64,000 nt of DNA from Centroberyx gerrardi. Lineage: Eukaryota > Chordata > Actinopteri > Beryciformes > Berycidae. This document shows, in pieces, positions 50,119 to 59,964 of the stretch (positions within the stretch are counted from its first letter, which is position 1; every line of letters begins with the position of its first letter). The notes beneath the pieces are model-generated. The model was given only the letters and a program-made list of their open reading frames with translations, searched no databases and was not told the DNA's origin. The translations under genes and the position numbers were made by a program. The DNA is taken from assembly GCF_048128805.1 (NCBI RefSeq), contig NC_135997.1:30037315-30101314 (forward strand), given 5' to 3'.

Positions 50119-50164
50119 GCATAGGATATGTTATTAGCTATTTTATTTAACTGTTTCTAAATAT

Positions 50165-50335
50165 GAGCTGAACCAGTGGTCCGTGGAGTGGTCCATGTGG
50201 TCCGGACCAGTTGTTCAGTGGTACGTGGTGTGGTCTGGTGGTCCTTGTGGTCCAGTGGTGTGGTCTTTGTGGTCCAGTGGTGTGGTTCTTGTGGTCCAGA
50301 CCAGTTGTTCAGTGGTCCGTGGAGCGTGAGTGCAG
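50165..50335. repeat. GGTCC-type tandem repeat, right block
   Basis: Units like cagtggtgtggtctttgtgg alternate with gaccagttgttcagtggt over about 170 bp. The larger phrase gtggtccggaccagttgttc is itself repeated near the two ends. Confidence 0.75.
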
Positions 50336-50395
50336 GTGAGTCACTTTTATTTTGAAGACAGTGTTAATAATAGCTAAGTTTATACTGGTCGGTGA

Positions 50396-50740
50396 CAGTG
50401 TGGTTAATGACGGACCACTTTGTTACTATCACGGGTTACGTTATGATAGTGTTGGGGAAATTATTCCAAAAAATACCACCACTCACTCTTAGCTCCGACG
50501 CATATATGTAGGCTACTCGTATTCAAACAAATTTTGTCACTTTCTGACTTTTGTAAACACTCTAAGCTCTGAAGCAATTAATTTATTGAATAAGAGTAGC
50601 CGCATCAGAGCTAAGAGTGTGCGGCGGTATTTTTCGGAATAATTTCCCCCACACTATCATAACGTTACATTTATTGCGCAACCCGCGGTACCAACAACCC
50701 GGCCCGTGGTAACAAAGTGGTCCGTCATTAACCACACTGT
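50396..50740. mobile_element. Fold-back (inverted-repeat) element
   Basis: The left arm (50396-50526) contains cagtgtggttaatgacggac, gttatgatagtgttggggaa and cactcttagctcc. The right arm (50586-50740) is its reverse complement with small gaps (gtccgtcattaaccacactg, cccacactatcataac, gagctaagagtg). The loop is about 60 bp. It would form a long hairpin and has no coding capacity. The right arm has about 40 extra bases (near gcgcaacccgcggtacca) relative to the left. Confidence 0.75.
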
Positions 50741-51137
50741 GTGTAGTGTTGGGTAGTGGGGGGTAGTGCGTTCACCTTTTGCATGTTTGGACTGGAGCAA
50801 AACGGTGCAAACGTTGAACGTGTCCCTGGATTGGCAGAGTAGAGCCAATCAATGCAGAGCCAGCTGCGCAGTCTGCTGGTGACGTAGCGAAGCTAGTTAC
50901 CGGCGGGACTGGACAAAATGTTAAATGCTTAATTTCCTCATATAAGCCAGTCGCCGTTTTGGTGACTTGTTTGCTTCCAGTTTCCGCTGTATTTTGCTAA
51001 CAGCTAGCAGCACTGGATCAGCAGCTTGCAGTCAAGCGTCCTGTCAGCGTGTGGCTGTATGTTTTGATATTAGAACTAACAACAGCGTTTCACTCTTGGA
51101 TGGCAAAAAAGGAAAGGGGACACAATGGGGACATCCC

Positions 51138-51660
51138 ATTTTCTATGGGATTGAGGTCTCTGCTCTGACGGTGCCATTCCAGGATACTGATCTGTTTTCA
51201 TTGTCATTCCTTGGTTAATGTGGCTGTGTGCCTCAGATCGTTGGCATGTTGAAAGATGAAATTCTTCTTTAACTTGAGCTTTTTGCAGAGCCTGCACTTT
51301 TCCCCCCAAATCTCAATGTGGAATTATTTTTTCCCCTGAATTTCCCCTGAATCGTGACCAGAGCCTCTGTCAAGCCCCATAGCATGATGCTGCATCACCA
51401 TGCTTAACAATATCTTAAGGCAAATTAGCTTAGCGTTTAATTATGAGGTGTGCAAGTTTATAATACATTGCCACAAATGAGTGAATGAATTTGTTTTTAC
51501 CTTGATTTTTATTATAGCAAATAAAACTTACTATATCAAAATGAAAGTGGAAAAATGTGTGATTTAATGAGTTTTCATTTTTGGGGCAATATATAATATT
51601 AGAATAGAAAAGTGTATGTAGTCTGTTGATATACAGTGTATGTACTGTATGTACCATGCC
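51138..51660 (-). mobile_element. Tc1-like transposon, internally deleted copy
   Basis: On the - strand the fragments LKLKKNFIFQH, a GND-HT-AKL-like stretch and WH-QSPDLN-like residues correspond to the Tc1 transposase region before the final catalytic acid. Nucleotide sequence matches copy B at 58690-59960, but about 590 bp is missing at 51415 (after catgcttaac, resuming at aaggcaaattagcttagc). The outer flank ends at ccatgcctgattgcc near 51660. Non-functional. Confidence 0.75.
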
Positions 51661-52284
51661 TGATTGCCTTTTCTTTTCTTAGCCAGGGAAAGCCAGCCCA
51701 TATTGCCTTATGTGGTCTTAAAGCAGGAAGAGCTTTCCCTGTAGCTCTGTCTGCTTTATAACCATACAAGGCAATATAGGCTGGCTTTCCCTATAGGCTC
51801 CGCCTGCTTTATGACAGTCAGCCGAAGCACTCGTTCGGTGACCCGAAGGACTCATTCAGTCACCTGAAGCACTCAGTCATTTGTCCGAAGCACTCGTTCA
51901 ATCCACTCACTCAGTCACTCAGTCACTCACTCACTAACTCACTCACTCACTCACTCACTCAACCACTCAACCGCTCACTCAGTGGTTGAATAACCTCTAG
52001 TTGACACTACCAGTCCTATTTACAGCAGCAGCAAGGGAAGGTCTTATGACAGCATTGATGATGTCACAATGCCTGTGTTATGACCATGTAATGCAATATA
52101 GGCTGGCTTTCCCTGTAGGTTCCGCCTGCTTTATGACCATGTGAGGCAATATGGGCCTTATAGGGCCCAAGGCTGGCCTTATAAAGCCAGCCTTCCCTGT
52201 AGGCTCAGTCTGCTTCATAAACATATATGGCAATATAGGCTGGCTTTCCATGTAGGCTCCGCCTACCTTATGGCCATGTAAGGC

Positions 52285-52839
52285 TGCATTCACATAGCGT
52301 TTTTTGCATGGAAAAAGCGCTGCCTGGAGCGCTTTTTGTGAGGAGAAATAAAAAGCGGATCACGATAATGTCATCTGGCGTTAGCTAAGTAGCTGGCTAG
52401 CTCACTAACCAGCTGGTTAGCTCTTCTAGCAGACAATACAGTGTTGTGCAACAAACAAAGGCTTACCAGATATTTCCAATACATGTCCAATATAATCCCA
52501 AACTGCCTATATGATCGGTGTAGCGGTAACAAAAATTCACTTATTGCAACAACCAATTTCTCCACCGGCACTTTGACTTCCTCCATATTTGCTGTTGCTA
52601 TGGGAAACCGTGAGCCTCTGCTTCATCGCGATTGGCCGGCTGAGAAAAAAGTAGTCACGTCACCCGCCGCTTTTCTGAAAAGATGAACATCTCTCAACTT
52701 TTGAAAGGGCTCCGCTCTGCCAAAAAAAACGTCGGCTGCAGCGCTGCCTTTTGTGCGCCTTGCAGCCGCTTCCCATTATTTTTAATGATAAAAGGCTGCT
52801 GGCAGTTGGGAAAAGAACGCTATGCGTGAACGCAATATG
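52285..52839. mobile_element. DNA element with terminal inverted repeats
   Basis: The left end is tgcattcacatagcgttttt. The right end is aacgctatgcgtgaacgcaa and then tatg, which is its reverse complement with small gaps. Both flanks carry aaggc (52280-52284 and 52840-52844), a likely 5-bp target duplication, and the flanks rejoin as the host unit gtaaggcaatatag. The interior shows no transposase, so it is non-autonomous. Confidence 0.6.
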
Positions 52840-53009
52840 AAGGCAATATAGCTTGGGTTTCCCTGTAGGCGCCACATACTTTGTAACCATCCTTTATCCC
52901 CACTGCCATTGCGCAGCTCAACAGCTAGAAAGAGCCTACAGACCTACTGAGCTGAGCTAGCATACAGCACTTTATATCTTGCATACAGCACTTTATATTT
53001 AATATTTAA

Positions 53010-53200
53010 TTTTTAACTGTCACTGGTCAACTTTTTAACTGCATGAGATTTTACTACATGTACTGTGTTGTCTTTTTATGTGCACTTATGTTCCTATATG
53101 CACTGTATTGTATCTCTAAGTGAGCTATGCACCAGCGAAAGACAAATTTCCATTATTGCCTGCACTAATGGACAATAAAGTTTTCTTGAATCTTGAATGT
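53010..53200 (+). repeat. LINE 3'-end fragment
   Basis: It contains gcactgtattgtatctctaa and gacaatttcc-like sequence, and ends gacaataaagttttcttgaa then tcttgaatg. This is the typical 3' end of a teleost non-LTR element. Confidence 0.55.
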
Positions 53201-53500
53201 AAGGCAATATGGATTGGCTTTTCCTGTAGGCTTCACCTGCTTTATAACCATATTAGGCAATATGGGCCTTATAGGGCCCTGGAAAGCCAGCCCATATTGC
53301 CTTATATAGTTAAAAAGCAGGTGGAGGCTACAGGGAAAGCCAGCCCATATTGCCTTATATGGTCTTAAAGCAGGAGGAGCTTTCCCTGTAGGCTCTGTCC
53401 GCTTTATAACCATACAAGGCAATATAGGCTGGCTTTCCCTATAGGCTCCGCCTGCTTTATGTCATTCAGTCACGCGAAGCACTCGTTCGTTTGTCCGAAG

Positions 53501-54679
53501 CAGTGTTAATTTTGACAGCAAATTTTGATTTAGTTTTAGTCATAGTCTTTTGACTAAAATGCCATTTAGTTTTAGTCGTATTTTAGTCATCTGAATTGTT
53601 TTAGTTTTAGTCTATTTTTAGTTGACCAAATATTATACGATTTTAGTTGACTAAATCTACTGTAGATTTAGTCAACTAAAATCTTATATTTGGTAAACAT
53701 GAAAACTAACAGGTTTAGTTAACGTGTAATGCATTATTTAAACATTTCTCTTGAATTTCCAATGAATTTTCTGCGGATAAACACAGATTGCTCTACATTT
53801 AGCCATATGACTGTTCTTCTCTTTCTCCCAAACGCTGGCTGTGGCAAAGACATTTCTGAACAGTTTATGCTTGTTCATCAGGTGTTTTTATTCTTATTCT
53901 CTTATTGTCAATACATAGGCTATTATCAATAAAGGATCCCACTACCTGGATGACTTAAAAATTATCTAATGTACTCCATTTTAAATAGTTCAATTTGTCA
54001 AACAAATAACTAACCTGTATATATCTAAAGTGCTCCCTTTCAATACTTTGTGTGAAAGATAACATAACTTAAAAATATAAACAGTGCTACAGTGCTACAC
54101 TGTTCTGTTTGTTGCTTGCTTTTGTCCTGTCTACAAGGTACAGACGAAAAGACATGAGGCCCCTTTTACAGAGAAATCTGCTTTTCTGCCCCTCTGCCCT
54201 GCTACATCTGTCTGTGCTGTCAGTTTCACTGTATCTTTACATTGTTACATTATCTACTCTGTTTTACTGCTCAGCAGCTCCTCTGGTCCAGACTGTCCCT
54301 GCTCCTCCTCAGGAGTCCTTTTCCTTCTTTGAAAATATTTTTCAATATTAATCTGGATTGAGGGAGCAAACATTCAGAGTCAGAGTTAAATATTAACGAT
54401 ATCAGTCCACTCAGTGGATACTGACTAGCACCTATATATCTGCTAATCTCGGAAACCCAGCTGTATTCCGAATAATGCTAATAACTCTTAGTTCTTCTTT
54501 TCGGGAATTCAGCCAGTCGTCTTCTTGGCATGGAAAAAAAAATATCCCTCATGCCCGCGTGTGCAATGGGAGGTGCACAGACGGGTCCGGTGAGAGACCG
54601 AGAGAGAGAGCATGAGAGAGAGTCAAATGTCATTGACGAAAACTATGATGAAAATTATTCGTCAACGAAATTAACAGTG
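53501..54679. mobile_element. hAT-like non-autonomous DNA transposon with 8-bp target duplication
   Basis: The left terminus is cagtgttaattttgac and the right terminus (reverse complement) is cactgttaatttcgttgac. It is flanked by gtccgaag (53493-53500) and gtccaaag (54680-54687), one mismatch, an 8-bp duplication typical of hAT. The uninterrupted pre-insertion site is visible in the duplicated arm at about 51882 (tttgtccgaagcactcgttc). The left part is rich in TTTAGTC/GACTAAA palindromes. The 1179-bp interior has no recognisable transposase. Confidence 0.75.
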
Positions 54680-55020
54680 GTCCAAAGCACTCGTTCAATC
54701 CACTCACTCACGCACTGACTAACTCACTCACTCACTCACTCAACCACTCAACCGCTCACTCAGTGGTTGAATAACCTCTAGTTGACTACCAGTCCTATTT
54801 ACAGCAGCAGCAAGGGAAGGTCTTATGACAGCATTGATGATGTCACAATGCCTGTGGATAATTGATTACATTATGACCATGTAATGCAATATAGGCTGGC
54901 TTTCCCTGTAGGTTCCGCCTGCTTTATGACCATGTGAGGCAATATGGGCCTTATAGGGCCCTGTGGGTGGAGCCTGCAGGTAAAGCCAGCCCATATTGCC
55001 TTATATGATTAAATAAAGCC
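54680..55020. repeat. Low-copy repeat array, right part (duplicated arm)
   Basis: It continues the sequence interrupted by the hAT-like insertion: tcaatccactcactcac, (actc)n, accgctcactcagtggttga, gcattgatgatgtcacaatg and then the 'aggcaatat' units. It is nearly identical to 51882-52150. Confidence 0.85.
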
Positions 55021-55095
55021 TAACCCTAACCCTCCCAGGATGTTTTTTTGGTCTGATCTGTCACTGTAGGCACATGAGGAGTATGTGTTTGTGAG

Positions 55096-55402
55096 TCATG
55101 CAGTTGACAGAGAGAGGGGGGAAATCCACTGTCGCTGGCTGGTTGATCTCCTCCTGAGGTGGCAGATGGCTTTGCTGATCTTCTTGGCTTGCGGTAGGAA
55201 TTGGTGCTTGCGTTGGGGGCAATTTTTGAATAGCACATGATGTCCTGATGTCATGTCATGATGTCCAGCTTTCACGTTTTTCACGCAAACATTGTTCCAC
55301 TCACAAGCTTTGCTTGTGCAAGGCATGTCAGTAATGCCAAGATAAACTGATCCCTCCACCTTGAATAGTACGGCCGCAACATGGGAGCAGGTTTCTCCAA
55401 GC
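55096..55402 (-). pseudogene. SWIM-type zinc-finger exon fragment
   Basis: Read on the - strand after a consensus acceptor (TTTTACAG, ending at 55403), the exon gives LGETCSHVAAVLFKVEGSVY, then ITDMPCTSKACEWNNVCVKN and about 50 more residues before a stop. The CSHVAA-LFKVE and CTS-x3-C-x-WN pattern matches fish and invertebrate proteins that join a SWIM zinc finger to a YqaJ-type nuclease domain. The first half of the SWIM motif (CxC), expected in an upstream exon, was not recognised. Likely a gene or transposon-gene fragment; no intact gene is claimed. Confidence 0.5.
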
Positions 55403-55689
55403 CTGTAAAACACTAAAGATTTATTAATGACAACAAACATTTGTATTTGTCACTAACCCAGGAACTCTAGTAAATATCTGTCCTTGCATTTACAGACTAC
55501 AAACTATGAAAAGGTTTGAATCGCCACCACTAGCAATGTCATCTAAAGCTTCAACACCCAGACACCCACTAAAGGAACTTTCAAAAGCTGGAGATGCTTC
55601 CATTTTAATAACAGGTGCTAAGACTTTGCCCATATCTTGTTTTCGTTATATGAGAAATTTTAACATCAGCTAACATATTCTTGGTCCCA

Positions 55690-56206
55690 TATGTTTTTCA
55701 ACGTTCCCACAATTACCATCCTTCATCCGGGAAGGAGAGAAACGAGGGGCCAACCCCTCGCCTCCCAACTCATGCCCACTGAACGCAGCCAGGGACTGGG
55801 AAATGCGTGTTGACCTAGGCCAGAGACTCACCTTCCCATCCGAAATTGCAATGACCAACTTGCGACCGGATCTGGTCCTCTGGTCCAACTCCTGCCGGCG
55901 TGTCTTCATCATTGAGCTGACGGTCCCCTGGGAGGATGCTGTGGATGAGGCATATACGAACGAAAAAGGCTGCGATACGCCAACCTTGCAGCCGAAGCAG
56001 AGGAGCGAGGCTGGAATGTAAAAGTGCGTCCAGTTGAGGTGGGTTGCAGGGGCTTTGTAGCCAGTTCCACCGCAAGGCTCCTGAGGGAAGTAGGAGTCAG
56101 AGGGCAGGCCCATAGGAAGGCAATCAAAGCACTTGCCAATGCCGCCGAAAGGAGCAGTCACTGGCTGTGGCTGAAAAGAAGAGATACTGTCTGGGCTGCC
56201 AAGTGA
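55690..56206 (+). pseudogene. Retroelement ORF fragment with endonuclease-like motif
   Basis: The + frame reads MRVDLGQRLTFPSEIAM, then LRPDLVLWSNSCRRVFIIEL followed by TVPWEDAVDEAY. The RPD...IELTVPWE pattern recalls the PD-(D/E)XK fold of restriction-like endonucleases in some non-LTR retrotransposons. A two-base insertion near 55960 shifts the frame. Translation resumes in another frame with NLAAEAEERGW, VRPVEVGCRGFVASSTARLL and SSHWLWLKRRDTVWAAK and ends at a stop near 56206. Element family is not certain. Confidence 0.55.
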
Positions 56207-56534
56207 CCATCTAGAGACTAACAATGAGACACACACCCAGGTCTGATCAGCCTGCGGTGGGCCTGCCTCAGCTGAGGGTGTCTTGTGATAAAAGGCCGAA
56301 ACACCCAATGACGCCAAGGTACACAACTGAAGATGTGTCGTAATGGTAGCAACATCATCTAGTGGTCATCTCCAAGAACAACCCCACTCAAAGTCAATTG
56401 TAGTGCAGAAACTTCAGGGATTGTAACACCCAGTCCTACTAATCAATCTGTGAACGCCTTTTTTCCTAAATAAAACAAATCATCTTCATAAAAAATGTGT
56501 TGTGCATTAGTTCTCTGAACACCTCCCCCCATGT

Positions 56535-56562
56535 CAGGTAGGGTTTAGGGTTAGGGTTTTAA
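56535..56562. repeat. Short telomere-like repeat
   Basis: The segment gtagggtttagggttagggt then ttt contains two to three TTAGGG-type units. Similar short stretches lie at 55018-55035 (opposite strand) and 58941-58960. Confidence 0.6.
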
Positions 56563-56569
56563 GATTTAA

Positions 56570-58070
56570 GATTTAATTTTTTCGTTACACAAACACACCA
56601 AGTAGAATTAGCCCAGACCAACCAGGTGAATCTAAGTGAAAACTATGACATTGGCATATTAAATCCTGTATTTGTGTATTACTCACCCAGCCATGCAGTC
56701 ACAATGGGCCGAAGAAACCGTGACGTCTTTTCTGACTGCTACCCATGCTATATTTGGGGCCTCTGTAACCTTCAGGAGGGCTTCACTTTAAAGTTAAAAT
56801 GTTAAAATGAGGTGAAAAGATCCTTGCACCTCATAATGTAATACTGGCTGCACCCATCCGCTGACAAAGAAACTGAATGCCTCCAGTGATCGGTGATTTT
56901 CCATTGTGTGTTTGGTGTATATGTGCTTAATGCAAAGAGTATAGTCTACTCAGTGGATGAGTTGACGTAGACAAATAATTCTCAATTTCACATAGATTAA
57001 GGGCCAGGGCATCTCTACACTAAGCACATGAGACAATCTTGTTAATCAACTACCATCTCTCTTTTCATAAGACTGTTTGAGCATCTGCTAAAATGTTAGC
57101 AAATGTGTAGAAGGAGAAGAAGAAGACATGTTATTTATTCATTCATTCAGTCATTCTCTGACCTGGTGTGCCAACAAGATATGAACATATGTTCAGGAAG
57201 GTCACTCGTGGCCACTTGGTGGGGTCACTCACCCTAAGTGACCGTGGCAGTGAAAATGGACAATCTTCCATGCCGAAGGCATTTAATTTCTCACATGTGT
57301 AATTCGCCATATATTCTCAATGCTAATAGGTCCACCTGTGAGAAGCAGGTACAGGTACAGTTGGATCGCTGTACCGGACATCAGGACGCAACAGAACAGT
57401 TCCTTTTGCCCTGGGAAAGTTTCAAACCGCAAGCCTTGAACCGCGTGCAATGCAACGATCCAAAGTAAGGCTGTAACAACTGAGCATATAGCATAGTGAC
57501 CAAATTAGAACAAGACTAAGAGTCTAACAGTCCCGTGACGTTGAATTTTGTGGAAGCGTCTCTGCCGGTAATCAAACTCAGGTCTCCCGCTTGCTGTCTC
57601 GGGGCTAAAAATAACAGATTCATGTTCAATGAAGTGAATGTAAACTGTTTGCTAATGTTGAATAGGAATAATACTCACAAGCAAGCTTCTGTCCCTACTG
57701 TATCTCCTGGAATGTCTTTAGTCTTGTCGATGCTCAAAGCATGGGATGCTCAGTGTTTAACTGTCCCTAACAGCGTTCAGCTTATATACAATTGTCTCCC
57801 TCACAGGGGAGGAGTTATGGCTAAACTAATATAGATTAAAACCATAAATCTTCTCTAGCCAAGCTATAGCCATAGACATGCTTTCTTCCCAATACACACT
57901 CATACATTTGTAGATAGTCCTTAGTTAGAAACATAAACATAGCACCGTCTCATTTTAGTCCTGAAGCAAAGTGACAAAGTTTCTCTAGGAGGAAGTCCTT
58001 TTCAGGGCTTTCTCTGGACTGTGTCATTGTTGTGTCATGTCTTCACTCACTCAGTTGCAGTTTCTTGCTT
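56570..58070. other. Intergenic sequence without recognised features
   Basis: Only short frames without homology that I can recognise. A structure-free, moderately AT-rich stretch. Confidence 0.4.
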
Positions 58071-58077
58071 CCTGCAG

Positions 58078-58560
58078 TTACTCAGGCTTCCTCCTTCGCA
58101 CTGCCATCTTGTTCGCTGATGGCTTCCTCCAGGATTGAGATGGCTTAATCATATTCAACACCAGTAAGACAAGGTCTATATCAGGATTAAAGAGATCTAA
58201 CTCTCCTAACTTCATCTCTGGCTTAACCTCCACATCCTCCTCAAAAGGAGCTTGCCAAGGATAAGGTATCTCCTCTCTCTCCTGGGGCTGAGGGGAGTGA
58301 AGGTGCATATTTGCCAGCTTCTCCTCTACAGAGTCTCCTCTCTTCTCCTGTTTCCTAGCGTCCCTCTACTTTTTCCACATATCTTTCCTTTTCCAGGCAG
58401 CCTGTGGGCTTCTACCATCTTTAGGCTTCTCCCATCCCGTACTCATGCCTGGTACATCATTCCGAGTGCTTTTCACAGTTCTAGGCCCTGATGGACAAGG
58501 GGTTTCTTTCCCTGCCATTGGGTACTTCCAAACTGTTCCCTGAGGCTCGGGCTCTCCAGC
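58078..58560 (-). pseudogene. Degenerate hydrophilic ORF, possibly retroelement gag-derived
   Basis: On the - strand one frame is open from about 58560 to a stop at 58078, apart from one in-frame stop near 58350. It is rich in Lys, Arg, Glu and Pro (for example KSTRNDVPGMSTGWEKPKD and QEREEIPYPWQAPFEEDVEV). Charged, proline-rich sequence of this kind is common in gag-like proteins, but I recognise no defined domain and no LTRs were delimited. Low-confidence description only. Confidence 0.25.
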
Positions 58561-58689
58561 CTTCTTAGTGGCCCTTCAAGCATCCTGACTGATGCATGAC
58601 TGATGGCCCTGATGTATGACCGCATAGCCTGATGTCCTCTATGTCACCATTTGTGGGTTACTGCATCATTGTTTAGACATCTGAACTAG

Positions 58690-59960
58690 GCTTGTGTATG
58701 AATGCTCACCCTGGATTTTAGCACAAAGGATTGCAACATCAAATTCTGTGTATTGTTTACAGATGAGCTCAGGTTCACTCAAATTGCAAGGCAACCTCCT
58801 GATTTTCTACAGAATTGAGGTCTGGGCTCTGACGGTGCCATTCCAGGACACTGATCTGTTTTCAGTCATCCCTTGGTTAATTTTGCTGTGTGCCTCAGAT
58901 CGTTGCCATGTTGAAAGATGAAATTCTTCTTTAACTTGAGGGTTATGGTTAGGGTTAGGGTTTTTGCAGAGCCAGCACATTTTCCCCAAAATCTCAATGT
59001 GGAATTATTTTTTCCCTTGAATTTTCCCCTGAATCGTAACCAGAACCCCAGTCAAGCCCCATAGCATGATGCTGCATCACCATGCTTAATATCTTTAGAA
59101 ATTAAGAACAAAAAGTTCTATCTTAGTTTCATCAAACCACAAAACATTTTTCAACATGGTTTGGATGATTGCTTGTGTCTTCTTGCATAATTAAGATAGG
59201 ACTAATGGTCTGTTAACCTTTCAATCAGAAGACCTTTAAGATCTTGTGTTTTTTGTTACCCACGTTCCCCTCTGCACACTGACACACTTTACAACAAAGA
59301 AACCTTCAGTGAAATCGAGGTTTTCAAATTACCCACTGAGCACTAGAAGTCATTGCATCTCTGCTTTAGTTCTCATATAGCCCAGGATCTTTTTGGCTAT
59401 GTATAGCCCAGTTTTAGACCAAGCAGTAAACACATTATTACATATTTAAACAATACATACACCAGCTGTAAATATCAAAAATATGCACCAGAGAAGAAAA
59501 TGCTTCATTTTTGTCATCAGAAAACATAGTCCAAAATATAGACATCTACTAAACTTTAACTTTTAAACCCTATGTAGCCTAATTTTAGCCTAGATGTCTA
59601 TAACCATTTAGATGTATTTTAAACGGTTAATCAACGTAAATTGCTCATTGGGTACAATCAGTTCAATTGATTTCAGGTGAAGGCAAATTAGCTTAGCCCT
59701 TAATTATAAGGTGTGCAACCAAGGTGTTTTAGATTATAATACATTGCCACAAATTAGTGAATTAATTTGTTTTTAACTAGATTTTTATTATATCAAATAA
59801 AACTTACTATATCAAAATGAAAGTGGAAAAAAGTGTGATTTAATGAGTTTTCATTTTGGGGCAATAAAAACTTTTTTTATTTTTTTACATTTTAGAATAG
59901 AAAAGTGTGTGTAGTCTGTTGATATACATTGTGTGTACTGTATGTACCATGCCTGACTGC
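58690..59960 (-). mobile_element. Tc1-like transposon, longer degenerate copy
   Basis: On the - strand, in order: VLWFDETKIELF-like residues (about 59110-59150), KHGDAASCYGA-like (about 59070), LKLKKNFIFQH (about 58930) and SPDLNSVEN-like (about 58815). These are the DE and NPIEN-region hallmarks of DD34E Tc1 transposases. Frameshifts and stops abound. A 20-bp telomere-like stretch interrupts the frame at 58941-58960. The right flank (59680-59960) is shared with copy A and ends at ccatgcctgactgcc. Confidence 0.8.
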
Positions 59961-59964
59961 CTTT

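Larger units (their letters stand above)
51680..53500. repeat. Low-copy repeat array with the 'aggcaatat' unit, left part
   Basis: A unit of roughly 50-60 bp (aggcaatataggctggcttt, then ccctgtaggctccgcctgct and ttatgaccat) recurs many times in both orientations; the inverse reads gggaaagccagcccatattg. An (actc)n run and gctcactcagtggttgaata lie at 51900-51990. Two insertions interrupt it: a 555-bp TIR element at 52285-52839 and a LINE tail at 53010-53200. About 500 bp of it is duplicated further right (53331-53500 plus 54680-54965). Confidence 0.8.
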
